Shown: positions 19,109-32,910, counted from the stretch's first letter. The stretch is DNA of 38,684 bases from Mycobacterium sp. 1423905.2 (GCF_001673155.1 NZ_LZLE01000041.1:1-38684), one strand, 5' to 3'. The notes: generated by a model from the sequence alone, not told the origin. A program made the numbers and translations.

Positions 19109-19483
19109 GTGACCGACATTCCGCACCGCGGCGCCGACGGCGAACCCGGCCAGCCAAGTGCCGACGGCGAGGACGGGGCGCCTGGCCAACCCGGCACAGC
19201 CGGCGGAGCCGGAGGCGCGGGCGGCCGCGGTGGCGCAGGCGGCAGGGGCGGCGCTGGAGGACACGGCGGCGCAGGAGGACAAGGCGGCGCCGGGGGCCGC
19301 GGCGGTGCCGGTGGTGCCGGCGGTGCCGGAGGAGCTGGAGGAGCCGGCGGCGACGGCGGGCCCGGGGGGATCGGCGGAGCCGGCGGACCGGGCGGACTGG
19401 GCGGGTCAGGGTCCCCGCCGGGCGCTCCCGGCCAGCCAGGAGCGGCCGGTCAGCCCGGCGCGCGCGGCGGCGACGGCTCGTGA
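19109..19483 (+). CDS. Small Gly-X-Y repeat (collagen-like / PGRS-like) protein
   Basis: The 124-residue frame starts with GTG 19109, ten bases after the preceding PE gene, with GGGG upstream. From residue 8 almost every third residue is glycine for about 38 triplets, with one S-for-G replacement and one extra proline near residue 104. The centre is PGRS-like (GGAGGAGGRGGA). The ends are collagen-like (GEPGQP, GAPGQPGAAGQPGAR). There is no PE domain, signal peptide or membrane segment, so it is not a usual PE_PGRS protein. Its frame is shifted by one relative to the PE gene, whose own C-terminal motif is intact, so it is unlikely to be a detached tail. It may be co-translated. Function unknown; a real gene is likely but not certain. 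Confidence 0.55.
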   Translation: MTDIPHRGADGEPGQPSADGEDGAPGQPGTAGGAGGAGGRGGAGGRGGAGGHGGAGGQGGAGGRGGAGGAGGAGGAGGAGGDGGPGGIGGAGGPGGLGGSGSPPGAPGQPGAAGQPGARGGDGS

Positions 19484-19837
19484 TGGCGGCTGGTACGTCG
19501 TGCGCTCGGCAACCGATCCAGCGGCTGGTTCCGATGGATTTAACTGATCTCGCGAAAACCCAGTGCAATGTCGCAACGCCAAATAAACTTGCGCATCAAC
19601 AGACCCAAGTTGAAGGCATCCGCGCCGGCGCCCCACGCGCCGAGACCTGAAGCGGTGCCTTCAGCTATTCGTATGCTCTGAGCTGCGCAAACGCCTCAGG
19701 CCGCCGCCAAAAAATTTGTGAAAATTGCCCGTTTATGTATCCGCGTTTTTGGGCAGAACTCCATGCGCACTTGTGCTTCGATGGGCGTTGGGGTCATCGG
19801 ATCACATGGTTCATTTGGGTCATTAGGGGAGATGGAC
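19484..19837 (+). other. Non-coding stretch before the giant PE gene
   Basis: These 354 bases contain no convincing gene. A small perfect hairpin, CTGAAG-CGGTGC-CTTCAG, lies at 19647-19664. An AT-rich patch at 19710-19740 holds TTGTGA (19716-19721) and TATGTA/TATCCG-like elements with poor spacing, so a promoter is possible but not defined. The open frame extends upstream of the PE start to 19718 but that part (rich in Cys, Arg and Met) does not resemble a PE protein. Confidence 0.4.
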
Positions 19838-22800
19838 ATGTCACTTGTGCTCGTAATGCCGGAAGCGGTCGAAGCTGCGGCTCAGAGTCTCGCTGGTATC
19901 AACTCGTCGCTTTCTGAGGTCAATCAGGCGGCCGCGGGGGTCATCACACGATTGGTGCCTGCCGCAGAAGACGAAGTGTCGGCCGCGATCGCGGCGCTGT
20001 TCGGCACCTTCGGTGAGGAGTACCAGGCGGTCAGCTCGCAAGCGGCCGCCTTCCACGGCGAGTTCGTCAAGCTGCTGAGCGGCGGCGCGGCCTCATATCT
20101 AAGCGCTGAGGTCGCCAACGGTGCAGCACTGCTGACTCCGAACGCCGCGGCCGCAATCGGCGGCAACCTGAGTGGCGGTCTGTCGGCCGGCTTGAACGCC
20201 GAGCTGGCGCTCGAAGCACTGGGCAACCTAGGCCGGGCCTTCACTGCCGGGGTCTCCGGTTTTGCGCTGCAGACCGGCGGCGCCCTGACGACCGGCTTCG
20301 GGACTGTGGTGGCTCAGACCGGTCAGGCGATCGTCAACGCCGGCCAGAATCTGCAGGGCTTCGGTGCATTGCTGTCGACCGCCGGTGCGAATCTGAGCGC
20401 GCAGGCCAACGCCGCCCTGCAGCAGGCGGCGAATCTCGGCGCGCAACTGAGCGCCTCCCTGGGCGTCAATCTCTCCGGCAACCTCAACCTCGGTCTGCCA
20501 GAACTGATCGCAGCGTTCAACAGCGGTCTGGGCGGCCTGGTCCAGACCGGCCAGACGTTGACGACCAACCTCATCGGCGGCTTCAGCAACTCGCTTGCGG
20601 CGCTGGCTCAGACCGGCGGAAACCTCGTCGCCAACTTCGGCGCCAACCTGCCGGCCATCTCGGCGCAGCTCAGCGCAGTCCTTTCGGGCAACCTCGGTGC
20701 TAACTTCCCGGCGCTCGTGGCGGCCTTCAGCGGTGGCCTGAACGGTCTCATCGACACCGGACAGGCCTTCGCGGCCAACCTGCTGGCCAACTTCGGTGGC
20801 GGCTTGAACGGCCTGGCGCAGCTCGGTCAGAACTTCGCGGCGCTGCTCAGCGGTGGCATCAACCTGCCGACTCTGGCCGCGCAACTGAGCGCGGCGCTGC
20901 AGGCCAACCTTGGCGGCAACTTCCCGGCGCTGGTAGCCGCGCTCAACGGCGGCCTCAACGGGCTGGTGCAAACGGGCCAGACCCTTGCCGCGAACCTGGC
21001 AGCAAACCTGGGTGGCGGCCTCAACGGCCTAGCGCAGCTCGGCCAGAACTTCGCCGCCGTCCTGACCGGCGGCATCAGTCTGCCGACACTGGCCGCGCAA
21101 TTGAGCGCGGCGCTGCAGGCCAACCTTGGCGCCAACTTCCCGGCGCTGGTCGCCGCGTTCAACGGCGGTCTGAATGGGCTGTTGCAGACCGGTCAGACGC
21201 TCGCGGCGACCCTGGCCACCAACTTCGGTGGCGGGCTCAACGCCCTGATCCAGACGGGTCAGAACCTGGCCGCGGCCCTGTCCGGCGGCTTCAGCCTGCC
21301 GGCCCTGGCCGCGCAGCTGAGCGCGGCGCTGCAGGCGAACTTCGGTGGCAACTTCCCGGCGCTGGTGGCCGCCCTCAACGGTGGTCTGAACGGCCTCGTG
21401 CAGACCGGTGAGACGCTGGCCGCGAATCTCGCGGCGAACCTGGCTGGCGGGTTGAACGGCCTGGCGCAGCTGGGTCAAAACTTCGCGGCCTTGCTGTCCG
21501 GCGGCATCAGCTTGCCGGCGCTCGCCGCGCAGTTGAGCGCCACCCTGCAGGCGAACTTCGGTGCCAACTTCCCGGCGCTGGTGGCCGCCCTCAACGGTGG
21601 TCTGAACGGCCTCGTGCAGACCGGTCAGACGCTGGCCGCGAACCTGGCGGCCAACCTCGGTGGCGGGCTGAACGCGCTGGCCCAGCTGGGTCAGAACTTC
21701 GCGGCCGTGCTGTCCGGCGGCATCAGCTTGCCGGCGCTGGCCGCGCAGCTGAGCGCGACGCTGCAGGCCAACTTCGGTGCCAACTTCCCGCAACTGGTGG
21801 CCGCACTCACCGGCGGCATCAACGGACTGGCGCAGCTGGGACAGAACTTCGCGGCCAACCTGGCTGCGGTGTTCAACGCTCCGGCGCTGATCAACGCCCT
21901 CAACGGTGGGTTCACGGGTCTCCTACAGCTGGGGCAGAACTTCGCCGCCAGCCTGGCCGCGAGCTTCAGCCTGCCCAACTTGGCGGCGTCGCTCAGCGCG
22001 GCCCTGCAGGCCAGCCTCGGCGCCAACTTCCCGGCGTTGGTTGCCAGCTTTAACGCCAACCTGGCCGGACTGGCCCAGGCGGCGCAGAACCTGGCGGCCA
22101 ACTTGGCGGCAACCTTCGGCGGCGGGCTGAACGGCCTCATCCAGGCCGGCCAGACGCTGGCGGCCAACCTGGCCGGCAGCTTCAGCCTGCCGGCGCTGGC
22201 CGCTTCGCTGAGCGCGGCGCTGCAAGCCAACTTCGGGGCCAACTTCCCGGCTCTGGTCGCCGCCTTCAACGGCAGCCTGAACGGGCTGGTCCAGGCCGGC
22301 CAGAACCTGGCCGCCAACCTGGCGAACGCCTTCGGCGGTGGATTCAACGGGTTCCTCACCGCGGCGCAGAACCTGGCGGCCGCGCTGTCGGGCAGCTTCA
22401 GCTTGCCGGCGTTGGCGGCTCAACTGAGTGCAGCGCTGCAGGCCAGCTTCGGCGGGTCCTTCCCGGCCTTGGTGGCCGCCTTCAACGGTGGGCTGAACGG
22501 CCTCATCCAAACCGGGCAGGCCCTGGCCGCCAACCTGGCAGCCAACCTTGGTGGGCTCAACGGGCTGATTCAGCTGGGCCAGAACTTTGCGGCCGCCCTG
22601 ACCGGAAGCCTCAGCCTGCCCGCCCTGGCGGCCCAGCTCAGTGCTGCTCTGCAAGCCAGCTTCGGCGGCTCGGTCCCGGCCCTGATCGCCGCCTTCAACG
22701 GTGGCCTGAGCGGGTTGATTCAAATCGGTCAGGCGTTGGCGGCCAACTTGGCGGCGACGTTCGGTGGCGGCTTGAACGGGTTCCTGCAGGCCTTGCAGAA

Positions 22801-25800
22801 CTTGGGTGCCGCGTTCTCGGGCGGCTTCAACCTGCCCAACTTGGCGGCCTCGATCAGCGCTGCTCTGCAGGCCAGCTTCGGTGCCAATTTCCCGGCTTTG
22901 GTGGCCAGCTTCAACGCCAACCTGGCCGGGCTGGCCCAGGCGGCGCAGAATCTGGGGACCAACCTGGCGGCGACGTTCGGTGGCGGCTTGAACGGGTTCC
23001 TGCAGGCCTTGCAGAACCTGGGTGCCGCGTTCTCGGGCAGCTTCAGCCTGCCGAACCTGGCCGCAACCATCAATGCGGCGTTGCAGGCCAGCTTCGGGGC
23101 GAACTTCCCGGCGCTGGTGGCGGCGTTCACCGGAGGCCTCAACGGACTGGCCCAGCTGGGGCAGAACATCGCGGCCAACTTGGCAGCGACCTTCGGTGGC
23201 GGTCTGACCGGCTTCCTCAACGCGGCGCAGAACTTCGCGGCCGCTCTGGCCGGCAGCTTCAGCCTGCCGTCGTTGGCGGCCTCGTTCAACGCGATGATTC
23301 AAGCCAGCCTGGGAGCGAACTTCCCGCAGCTGGCAGCGGCGTTGACCGGCGGGCTCAACGGGCTGGTTCAGCTGGGGCAGAACGTTGCGGCCAACCTGGC
23401 GGCGGCCTTCAACGCCCCCGCGCTGGCAGCGGCGCTCAACGCTGGACTGACCGGGCTGCTGAACACCGCCCAGAACGTTGCGGCCAACCTGGCGGCAGCC
23501 TTCAACGCTCCGGCGCTGGTGGCGGCCTTGAACGGTGGCTTCAACGGGCTGGTCCAACTGGGGCAGAACCTGGCGGCAAGCCTGGCCGCCAGCTTCAGCC
23601 TGCCGAGCCTGATGGCGTCGATCAGCGCGGCGCTGCAAGCCAACCTCGGCGCCAACTTCCCGGCACTCGTCGCGGCGATCAACGGGGGCCTCAACGGTCT
23701 GGCCCAGCTGGGGCAGAACATCGCGGCCAACCTGGCGGCCACCTTCGGTGGCGGTCTGACCGGGTTCATCAACGCGGTGCAGAACTTCGGGGCCACATTG
23801 GCGGGCAGCTTCAGCCTGCCCAACCTGGCCGCGTCGATCAGCGCGGCCTTGCAGGCCAGCTTCGGCGCCAACTTCCCGGCATTGGTCGCCAGCTTCAACG
23901 CGAACCTGGCCGGACTGGCCCAGGCCGCGCAGAACCTGGGGGCCAACTTGGCGGCAGCCTTCGGCGGCGGCCTGAACGGGTTCCTGCAGGCGGCGCAGAA
24001 CCTGGGTGCCGCGTTGGCGGGCAGCTTCAGCCTGCCCAACCTGGCGGCGTCGATCAGCGCCGCGCTGCAGGCCAGCTTCGGCGGTAGCTTCCCGGCCCTG
24101 GTGGCGGCGTTCAACGCTGGTCTGAACGGCTTGGTGCAGACCGGTCAGGCGCTGGCGGCCAACCTGGCGGCGACCTTCGGGGGCGGCCTGAACGGGCTGA
24201 TCACGACGGCACAGAACATCGCGGCCGCATTGTCGGGCGGCTTCAGCCTGCCGGCATTGGCCGCGCAAATCAGCGCCGCGCTGCAGGCCAGCTTCGGCGG
24301 GTCCTTCCCGGCGCTGGTGGCAGCGTTCACCGGTGGCCTCAACGGGCTGATCCAGTCCGGTCAGGCGCTGGCGGCCAACCTGGCGGCGACCTTCGGCGGC
24401 GGTCTGAACGGGTTCCTCCAGGCGGTGCAGAACCTGGGTGCGGCGTTGTCGGGCAGCTTCAGCCTGCCCAACCTGGCAGCGTCGATCAGCGCGGCGTTGC
24501 AGGCCAGCTTCGGCGCCAACTTCCCGGCGCTGGTGGCCAGCTTCAACGCCAGCCTCGCTGGGCTGGCTCAGGCGGCGCAGAACTTGGCGGCCAACCTGGC
24601 GGCCACCTTCGGCGGCGGCCTGAACGGCTTCCTGCAGGCGGCGCAGAACCTCGGTGCGGCCCTAGCCGGCAGCTTCAGCCTGCCCAACCTGGCCGCCTCG
24701 ATCAGTGCGGCGCTGCAGGCCAGCTTCGGGACTAACTTCCCGGCACTGGTGGCGGCCTTCACCGGCGGGTTGAACAACTTGGCCCAGCTGGGGCAGAACA
24801 TCGCGGCCAACCTGGCGGCAACCTTCGGGGGTGGCCTCAACGGGTTGATCACCGCGGCGCAGAACCTCGGGGCCACGTTGGCGGGCAGCTTCAGCCTGCC
24901 CAACCTGGCCGCGTCGATCAGCGCAGCGCTGCAGGCCAACCTGGGCGCCAACTTCCCGCAGTTGGTGGCAACCCTCACCGGTGGCCTCAACGGCCTGGCC
25001 CAGTTGGGACAGAACTTCGCAGCCAACCTGGCGGCGGTGTTCAACTTCCCAGCCCTGGTCAACGCCATCAACGGTGGCTTCAACGGCCTGCTTCAGCTGG
25101 GGCAGAACTTCGCAGCCAACCTGGCCGCGAGCTTCAGCCTGCCTAACCTGGCCGCCTCCATCAGCGCTGCGCTGCAGGCCAGCTTCGGCGGGTCCTTCCC
25201 GGCCTTGGTCGCGTCGTTCAACGCTGGTCTGAACGGCCTGGTCCAGGCGGCGCAGAACTTGGCGGCCAACCTGGCGGCGACCTTCGGTGGCGGTCTGAAC
25301 GGGTTCCTCCAGGCGGTGCAGAACCTGGGTGCGGCGTTGTCGGGCAGCTTCAGCCTGCCCAACCTGGCCGCGTCGATCAGCGCGGCGTTGCAGGCCAGCT
25401 TCGGCGCCAACTTCCCGGCGCTGGTGGCCAGCTTCAACGCCAGCCTGGCCGGGCTGGCCCAGGCGGCGCAGAACTTGGCGGCCAACCTCGCGGCCACCTT
25501 CGGTGGCGGCCTGAACGGGCTGATCACCGCGGCGCAGAACTTGGCGGCGGCGTTCCAGGGAGCGTTCAGCCTCCCGGCGCTGGCAGCGCAAATCAGCGCC
25601 GCCCTGCAGGCCAGCTTCGGGACCAACTTCCCGGCTCTGGTGGCAGCGTTCACCAATGGTCTGAACGGGTTGATTCAGTCCGGCCAGGCGCTGGCGGCCA
25701 ACCTCGCAGCCAGCTTCGGTGGCGGTCTGAACGGGTTCCTCCAGGCGGCGCAGAACCTGGGTGCCGCGTTGTCGGCGAGCTTCAACCTGCCTAACCTGGC

Positions 25801-26938
25801 CGCTTCCATCAGCGCGGCGCTGCAGGCCAGCTTCGGGACCAACTTCCCGGCGCTGATCGCCAGCTTCAACGCCAACCTGGCCGGGCTGGCCCAGGCGGCG
25901 CAGAACTTGGCGGCCAACCTAGCGGCCACCTTCGGCGGCGGTCTGAACGGTCTGATCCAGGCAGGCCAGGTCTTCCTGGCCAACCTGGCCGGCGGCTTCA
26001 GCCTGCCCGCCCTGGCGGCCTCGCTGAGTGCGGCGTTGCAGGCGAGCTTCGGCGGGTCCTTCCCGGCACTGGTGGCGGCTATCAACGGTGGTCTGAACGG
26101 CTTGGTGCAACTCGGTCAGAACTTCGCGGCCAACCTGGCGGCTACCTTCGGCGGTGGTCTGAACGGTCTGATCCAGCTCGGCCAGAGCTTCGCGGCCGCG
26201 CTGTCGGGCGGCATCAGCTTGCCGACGTTGGCAGCGCAGCTGAGTGCGGCGTTGCAGGCCAACTTCGGTGGCGGGCTGCCGGCTCTGATCGCGGCGTTCA
26301 ACGGCGGCCTCAACGGGCTGCTGCAAACCGGTGGAACGTTGGCCAGCACGCTGGCCGCCAACTTCGCCGGTGGGTTGAACGCGCTCGTCCAGACCGGGCA
26401 GAACCTGGGCGCGCTGTTGAACCAGCTGCTCTCCACCAGCCTGAGCGCCAACATCTCGGCATCGCTCAACGCGATGTTCGGGGCAGGCATCAACAACGCC
26501 TTGACGGGGTTGGTGACCGGGCTGGCCCAGACAGGTCAGAGCCTGGCTGCTGGCTTCGGCTCAGGGCTCCTGGGGCTGGTCAACACCGGTGAGGCATTGG
26601 CCGGCAGCCTGGGGGCAGGCGCTTCTGGACTGCTGCGCACGGGTGAAGCGCTGATGGCCATCTGGCGCAACACCGTGCTCGAGGTGGGTTCGGCGCTAAG
26701 CGGTGCGTTGGGCGCCAGCCTCGGCGTCACGGCCCCGGCCCTGTCGCAGACCGGCATCGCCTTCGCGACGGGCGTCACGAACGCGATCGCCGGGCTGGCT
26801 CAGACCGGCGGTTCGATCCTGACCTCGCTGGACGCCGGTGCTCTCGGGCTTGCGGCCAGCGTCAGCGCAGCCCTGGCCAACCTCCAGCTGGCCATCCAGG
26901 CCGCGCTGAGCGCGAGCTTCGGGGTCAACTTCGGCTAA
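19838..26938 (+). CDS. Giant PE-family protein with 25 repeats of about 72 residues
   Basis: It has 2366 residues from ATG 19838 (MSLVLVMPEAVEAAAQSLAG), chosen over an ATG two codons earlier because AGGGGAG lies at 19825-19831. The PE domain occupies residues 1-95, with YLSAE at 87-91. A degenerate repeat region (to about 340) precedes 25 units of FSLPALAAQLSAALQ-type sequence. Each unit carries FGANFPALVAAFNGG and two GLNGL-x-Q-x-GQ-x-x-AANLAA segments. The tail from about 2200 is non-repetitive (GLLRTGEALMAIWRN). Composition is dominated by A, L, G, N, F and Q; charged residues are almost absent from the repeats and I saw no Cys. This is neither PGRS nor MPTR. A surface or secreted fibre- or membrane-associated protein is a guess; no known function is recognised. 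Confidence 0.88.
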   Translation: MSLVLVMPEAVEAAAQSLAGINSSLSEVNQAAAGVITRLVPAAEDEVSAAIAALFGTFGEEYQAVSSQAAAFHGEFVKLLSGGAASYLSAEVANGAALLTPNAAAAIGGNLSGGLSAGLNAELALEALGNLGRAFTAGVSGFALQTGGALTTGFGTVVAQTGQAIVNAGQNLQGFGALLSTAGANLSAQANAALQQAANLGAQLSASLGVNLSGNLNLGLPELIAAFNSGLGGLVQTGQTLTTNLIGGFSNSLAALAQTGGNLVANFGANLPAISAQLSAVLSGNLGANFPALVAAFSGGLNGLIDTGQAFAANLLANFGGGLNGLAQLGQNFAALLSGGINLPTLAAQLSAALQANLGGNFPALVAALNGGLNGLVQTGQTLAANLAANLGGGLNGLAQLGQNFAAVLTGGISLPTLAAQLSAALQANLGANFPALVAAFNGGLNGLLQTGQTLAATLATNFGGGLNALIQTGQNLAAALSGGFSLPALAAQLSAALQANFGGNFPALVAALNGGLNGLVQTGETLAANLAANLAGGLNGLAQLGQNFAALLSGGISLPALAAQLSATLQANFGANFPALVAALNGGLNGLVQTGQTLAANLAANLGGGLNALAQLGQNFAAVLSGGISLPALAAQLSATLQANFGANFPQLVAALTGGINGLAQLGQNFAANLAAVFNAPALINALNGGFTGLLQLGQNFAASLAASFSLPNLAASLSAALQASLGANFPALVASFNANLAGLAQAAQNLAANLAATFGGGLNGLIQAGQTLAANLAGSFSLPALAASLSAALQANFGANFPALVAAFNGSLNGLVQAGQNLAANLANAFGGGFNGFLTAAQNLAAALSGSFSLPALAAQLSAALQASFGGSFPALVAAFNGGLNGLIQTGQALAANLAANLGGLNGLIQLGQNFAAALTGSLSLPALAAQLSAALQASFGGSVPALIAAFNGGLSGLIQIGQALAANLAATFGGGLNGFLQALQNLGAAFSGGFNLPNLAASISAALQASFGANFPALVASFNANLAGLAQAAQNLGTNLAATFGGGLNGFLQALQNLGAAFSGSFSLPNLAATINAALQASFGANFPALVAAFTGGLNGLAQLGQNIAANLAATFGGGLTGFLNAAQNFAAALAGSFSLPSLAASFNAMIQASLGANFPQLAAALTGGLNGLVQLGQNVAANLAAAFNAPALAAALNAGLTGLLNTAQNVAANLAAAFNAPALVAALNGGFNGLVQLGQNLAASLAASFSLPSLMASISAALQANLGANFPALVAAINGGLNGLAQLGQNIAANLAATFGGGLTGFINAVQNFGATLAGSFSLPNLAASISAALQASFGANFPALVASFNANLAGLAQAAQNLGANLAAAFGGGLNGFLQAAQNLGAALAGSFSLPNLAASISAALQASFGGSFPALVAAFNAGLNGLVQTGQALAANLAATFGGGLNGLITTAQNIAAALSGGFSLPALAAQISAALQASFGGSFPALVAAFTGGLNGLIQSGQALAANLAATFGGGLNGFLQAVQNLGAALSGSFSLPNLAASISAALQASFGANFPALVASFNASLAGLAQAAQNLAANLAATFGGGLNGFLQAAQNLGAALAGSFSLPNLAASISAALQASFGTNFPALVAAFTGGLNNLAQLGQNIAANLAATFGGGLNGLITAAQNLGATLAGSFSLPNLAASISAALQANLGANFPQLVATLTGGLNGLAQLGQNFAANLAAVFNFPALVNAINGGFNGLLQLGQNFAANLAASFSLPNLAASISAALQASFGGSFPALVASFNAGLNGLVQAAQNLAANLAATFGGGLNGFLQAVQNLGAALSGSFSLPNLAASISAALQASFGANFPALVASFNASLAGLAQAAQNLAANLAATFGGGLNGLITAAQNLAAAFQGAFSLPALAAQISAALQASFGTNFPALVAAFTNGLNGLIQSGQALAANLAASFGGGLNGFLQAAQNLGAALSASFNLPNLAASISAALQASFGTNFPALIASFNANLAGLAQAAQNLAANLAATFGGGLNGLIQAGQVFLANLAGGFSLPALAASLSAALQASFGGSFPALVAAINGGLNGLVQLGQNFAANLAATFGGGLNGLIQLGQSFAAALSGGISLPTLAAQLSAALQANFGGGLPALIAAFNGGLNGLLQTGGTLASTLAANFAGGLNALVQTGQNLGALLNQLLSTSLSANISASLNAMFGAGINNALTGLVTGLAQTGQSLAAGFGSGLLGLVNTGEALAGSLGAGASGLLRTGEALMAIWRNTVLEVGSALSGALGASLGVTAPALSQTGIAFATGVTNAIAGLAQTGGSILTSLDAGALGLAASVSAALANLQLAIQAALSASFGVNFG
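24369..24627 (+). repeat. Recent intragenic duplication, copy 1
   Basis: This 259-bp stretch (units 16-18) matches 25260-25518, 891 bp downstream, with seven mismatches that I can count, which is much closer than ordinary unit-to-unit similarity. It indicates a recent duplication or gene conversion within the array. Confidence 0.85.
25260..25518 (+). repeat. Recent intragenic duplication, copy 2
   Basis: This is the partner of 24369-24627, covering units 20-22. Six of the seven differences are synonymous-looking third-position changes and reading frame is kept. Confidence 0.85.
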
Positions 26939-26956
26939 GCGGCACCAAGTCACCGG

Positions 26957-26999
26957 GGGCTGGTTCGGTGGAGGCCCAACGTCTCCACCGAACCAGCCC
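26957..26999 (+). terminator. Strong hairpin terminator between the giant PE gene and argC
   Basis: A perfect 17-base-pair stem (26957-26973 with 26983-26999, beginning GGGCTGGTTC) encloses a nine-base loop. There is no U-tract. It lies 18 bases after the giant PE stop and before the arg promoter, so it probably separates the PE block from the arginine operon. Confidence 0.75.
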
Positions 27000-27032
27000 T
27001 CGTGGCGTCGCAGGACCCGGTAGTAAATGAAT

Positions 27033-29323
<2,291 letters not shown>

Positions 29324-29366
29324 CTGTCGGTGACGACGCACAGCGCGGCGATGAGGAGCGGCGCAG

Positions 29367-30244
29367 ATGACCGTCCATGTGTTGCCCACACCCGTCAAGG
29401 CGCAGGTACTCGCCGAGGCGCTGCCGTGGCTCAAGCAGTTGCACGGCCAGATCGTCGTCGTCAAGTACGGCGGCAATGCGATGACCGACGCGACGCTGCG
29501 TCAGGCGTTCGCCGCCGACATGGCGTTCCTGCGCAACTGCGGGATCCATCCCGTCGTCGTGCATGGCGGTGGCCCGCAGATCACCGCGATGCTGCGCCGG
29601 CTGGGCATCGAAGGTGACTTCAAGGGCGGATTCCGGGTCACCACACCGGAAGTGCTCGACGTCGCGCGCATGGTGCTGTTCGGTCAAGTAGGCCGGGAAT
29701 TGGTCAACCTGATCAATGCGCACGGACCCTACGCGGTCGGTATCACCGGTGAGGATGCTCAGTTGTTCACCGCGGTGCGGCGCAGCGTCACCGTCGACGG
29801 CGTGGCCACCGACATCGGCTTGGTCGGTGACGTCGACCTGGTGAACACCGCAGCGGTGCTGGACCTCATCACGGCACGGCGTATTCCGGTGGTGTCGACG
29901 TTGGCGCCCGACGCCGACGGCGTGGTGCACAACATCAACGCCGACACGGCCGCCGCGGCGCTGGCCGAAGCGTTGGGTGCTGAGAAGCTGCTCGTGCTCA
30001 CCGATGTCGAAGGGCTGTACACGAATTGGCCGGACCGCGGTTCGCTGGTCAGTGAAATCGACACCGACACATTGGCGCAACTGTTGCCGACCCTGGAGGC
30101 GGGCATGATTCCCAAAGTCGAAGCTTGCCTGCGCGCGGTGACCGCGGGCGTGCCCAGCGCCCACGTCATCGACGGGCGAGTCAAACACTGTGTGCTCGTT
30201 GAGCTTTTCACCGACGCCGGGACCGGCACCAAGGTCGTGAAGGC

Positions 30245-30248
<4 letters not shown>
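29367..30248 (+). CDS. argB: Acetylglutamate kinase
   Basis: It phosphorylates N-acetylglutamate, the step commonly inhibited by arginine. The 293-residue amino-acid-kinase fold protein shows VVKYGGNAM (phosphate-binding Lys and glycine loop), [13 protein letters not shown] (substrate loop), GLVGDV and the [15 protein letters not shown] nucleotide region. The N-terminal extension ([14 protein letters not shown]) is of the arginine-sensitive hexameric type. AGGAG about ten bases upstream of ATG 29367 supports the start. The stop overlaps the argD ATG (ATGA). Confidence 0.96.
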
Positions 30249-32870
<2,622 letters not shown>

Positions 32871-32910
32871 GCTGCTGCCGGTTCCCGGCCGAAGTTAAGG
32901 AGATTGGTTC

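Larger units (their letters stand above)
20858..26428 (+). repeat. In-frame tandem array of 25 units, mostly 216 bp
   Basis: Taking the (F/I)(S/N)LP codons as the mark, units start at 20858, 21074, 21290, 21506, 21722, 21965, 22181, 22397, 22610, 22826, 23042, 23258, 23594, 23810, 24026, 24242, 24458, 24674, 24890, 25133, 25349, 25565, 25781, 25997 and 26213. Twenty of 24 intervals are exactly 216 bp. The others are 243, 213, 336 and 243, all multiples of three. The three long intervals follow units 5, 12 and 19, which alone read NFPQL instead of FPAL. They carry extra VFNAPAL-type modules; after unit 12 a further 31-residue module is added. Confidence 0.95.

Noticed and set aside
19096..19111. 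Frameshift joining the third PE gene to the Gly-rich frame as one PE_PGRS gene
   Set aside because: The PE gene ends with the same C-terminal motif as its two paralogues, so it is complete, and no slippery sequence lies at the junction.
19718..19837. N-terminal extension of the giant PE protein (40 residues)
   Set aside because: The extension is not PE-like, has no ribosome-binding site, and AGGGGAG is placed for ATG 19838.
21923..24268. 781-codon minus-strand frame inside the giant PE gene
   Set aside because: It exists because the in-frame repeat lacks stop codons on the opposite strand. Its composition (Arg, Gln, Glu repeats) mirrors the sense codons, and it has no start signal.
20858..26428. 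CRISPR-like array
   Set aside because: The units are contiguous, 216 bp long, protein-coding and divergent; there are no short identical repeats separated by unique spacers.
19838..26938. PPE-MPTR or PE_PGRS classification of the giant gene
   Set aside because: There is no PPE domain, no NxGxGNxG series and no GGA/GGN triplet series; only the PE domain is shared.
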